From: Apopatocola sp963618015
GTDB taxonomy: Bacteria; Bacillota; Clostridia; Oscillospirales; Oscillospiraceae
DNA: 9,566 nt
Direction of reading: 5' to 3'
Assembly: GCA_963618015.1 (NCBI GenBank)
Contig: CAVEQS010000059.1
Coordinates: forward strand, 1 to 9,566
The notes beneath the pieces were generated by a model. That model searched no databases, was not told where the DNA came from, and saw only the letters and a program-made list of their open reading frames with translations. Position 1 is the stretch's first letter, and each line of letters begins with the position of its first letter. This document shows, piece after piece, positions 8,589 through 9,566 of the stretch. The position numbers were made by a program, and so were the translations under genes.

Positions 8589-9379
8589 ACGTTCTCATTA
8601 CCGGGGCAGCCGGAGGGCTGGGGCGCGCGATGGCCGTGGAGTGCGGCAAGCGCGGGTACGATCTCTTTCTCACGGACATGGACGAAGCGGCGCTCCGCCG
8701 CGTGCAGACCGGGCTTGAACGGCGCTTCGGCGTCACGGTCGCGGTGAAGGCGTGCGACCTCACGAAGCCGGAGAGCGTGGATGAGCTGCTCGCGGCGTTT
8801 GATGCGCAGGGGCTCCGGTTTGACATGCTGCTGAACATCGCGGGGCTCGATTACGAGGGCGCATTCCTCTCCCGTGAGCGGGAGGCGGTGTGCAGGATCG
8901 TTAGTCTCAACGACGCGGGGACGCTTCGGATCACCCACGCGGTGCTTGGGCGGCGGCGCGAGGGGAAGCTGTTCACGGCGGTGTTCGTTTCGAGCCTTGC
9001 CTCGCTCTTTCCGATGCCGCTCAAGGCAACGTACGCTGCTTCAAAGCGCTTTCTGCTGGACTTTGCCACGGCACTCCGGCAGGAGCTGCGCGGCGAGGGC
9101 GTGAATGTCCTCGCGCTCTGCCCCGCCGGAATGGTGACGACGGAAAAGACTGCCGCGGCCATCCGTGCGCAGGGGTTCTGGGGCGCGGTGACGACAAATC
9201 CGCTCGAAGTCGTTGCGCGAAAGACACTCGACCGTGCGCTCGCCGGAAAGGCGGTTTATATCCCCGGCGCGCTCAACCGGACGCTCTCCGCGCTCGGCGG
9301 CGTGCTCCCGCGCACGTGGGTGGCCGGGATCGTCAACTGGCGGTGGAAGAGCGCACAGAAAAAGTGGCTGAATGCGTAA
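8585..9379 (+). CDS. Short-chain dehydrogenase, predicted NAD type
   Basis: This 264-aa protein is a second, divergent SDR, last in the operon. Motifs are TGAAGGLG (6-13), Asp31 at the end of the second strand (FLTD), which favours NAD(H), Asp58 in CDLT, NIAG (84-87), a Ser in VFVSSLAS (133-140), and catalytic YAASK (Tyr150, Lys154), followed by CPAGMVTTE (179-187). The C-terminal part from about residue 225 is hydrophobic and then basic (WRWKSAQKKW), which could contact membrane or a partner. The GTG start at 8585 overlaps the first SDR's TGA stop, and GGAGG lies about 8 nt upstream, so translational coupling is likely. The two SDRs are not close copies: signature motifs and cofactor residue differ. 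Substrate unknown; YqjQ/DltE-like SDRs are possible relatives. Confidence 0.92.
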   Translation: MNVLITGAAGGLGRAMAVECGKRGYDLFLTDMDEAALRRVQTGLERRFGVTVAVKACDLTKPESVDELLAAFDAQGLRFDMLLNIAGLDYEGAFLSREREAVCRIVSLNDAGTLRITHAVLGRRREGKLFTAVFVSSLASLFPMPLKATYAASKRFLLDFATALRQELRGEGVNVLALCPAGMVTTEKTAAAIRAQGFWGAVTTNPLEVVARKTLDRALAGKAVYIPGALNRTLSALGGVLPRTWVAGIVNWRWKSAQKKWLNA

Positions 9380-9384
9380 ACGCT

Positions 9385-9420
9385 TCAAACAAACCCCACT
9401 CCGTTGAGGGGGTTGTTTGA
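9385..9420. repeat. Long hairpin just after the SDR operon, no T run
   Basis: TCAAACAAACCCC (9385-9397) pairs with GGGGGTTGTTTGA (9408-9420). With CTC/GAG inside and two bulged A bases, about 15 pairs form around a CGTT loop. It lies 5 nt after the stop of the second SDR, but neither strand carries a T run after it. It is therefore not a standard intrinsic terminator. It could protect the mRNA 3' end or be the end of a repeat element. Confidence 0.6.
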
Positions 9421-9493
9421 GTGGATAGCGGCTCGCGGCAGCGCACGCGCTCCGAGAGCACGTTTGTGAGGCTTCTTTGACAGTATAAAAGAC

Positions 9494-9515
9494 TGCATCC
9501 TTTTTTGAGGATGCA
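9494..9515. repeat. Second hairpin in the 3' non-coding region
   Basis: TGCATCC (9494-9500) pairs perfectly with GGATGCA (9509-9515) around an 8-nt loop, TTTTTTGA. ACTG (9492-9495) and CAGT (9517-9520) flank it as a further partial inverted repeat. No terminal T run follows. The bases between the first and second hairpins (9421-9491) hold GC-rich sequence with no gene that I can support. Confidence 0.5.
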
Positions 9516-9526
9516 CCAGTAAAATG

Positions 9527-9566
9527 AAAGTAGACACTCACAAAAGTGTGGGGTGTCTACTTTTTT
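9527..9566 (+). terminator. Third hairpin with T run at the window edge, probable terminator
   Basis: AAAGTAGACAC (9527-9537) pairs perfectly with GTGTCTACTTT (9553-9563). An inner CAC/GTG pair around AAAA may extend the stem, and the + strand ends in TTTTTT. On the - strand the same stem is followed by TTTCATTTTA, so it could act in both directions. It may end the padR-HAAS-SDR transcript or border a repeat element; the sequence stops here. Confidence 0.65.

Noticed and set aside
9041..9541. 166-codon - strand frame over the end of the second SDR gene and the hairpin region
   Set aside because: It crosses three hairpins and then runs antisense to a clear SDR. No domain is recognisable, so a repeat-derived spurious frame is more likely.

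Overview
This window looks like chromosomal DNA from a GC-rich member of the Bacillota, most likely a gut-type Clostridia such as Oscillospiraceae. The evidence is strong AGGAGG-type ribosome binding sites, housekeeping genes of clostridial type (metK, lepA, pta), a PadR regulator paired with a DUF1700/HAAS membrane protein, and GC-rich coding sequence set in AT-rich promoters. The taxon is an inference from gene types and composition, not from a marker comparison.

Layout. 1) Bases 98-1844 (+): metK (S-adenosylmethionine synthetase), then a small nitroreductase-family flavoprotein, ending at a terminator shared with the facing gene. 2) Bases 1899-4661 (-): a membrane-anchored XRE regulator with its own promoter; upstream of it on the same strand, a two-gene unit of a 96-aa XRE regulator followed 22 nt later by lepA (elongation factor 4). 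A 13-bp hairpin separates lepA from the membrane XRE gene. 3) Bases 4662-4797: a compact divergent promoter region whose two -35 boxes are 2 bp apart, carrying three TTCCGT direct repeats. It drives xre-lepA leftward and pta rightward. 4) Bases 4798-6499 (+): pta (phosphate acetyltransferase), a strong terminator, and a DJ-1/PfpI-family gene in which serine occupies the usual nucleophilic cysteine position. 5) Bases 6588-9379 (+): a four-gene operon with overlapping or nearly abutting genes: PadR regulator, DUF1700/HAAS membrane protein, and two short-chain dehydrogenases. It starts from a consensus promoter whose -10 box sits inside a perfect 7-bp inverted repeat. 6) Bases 9380-9566: non-coding, with three successive hairpins, the last followed by a T run at the window edge.

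The left part is ordinary housekeeping (SAM supply, translation back-translocation, acetate metabolism) with local regulators. The part most likely to be a little-described system is the PadR/HAAS/SDR-SDR operon. The PadR protein probably represses its own promoter. The HAAS protein is a four-helix membrane protein with a duplicated HVWGW tail. The two reductases carry residues predicting opposite cofactor preference (Arg33, NADP-like; Asp31, NAD-like), which would suit a coupled oxidation/reduction of one substrate. That last step is inference.
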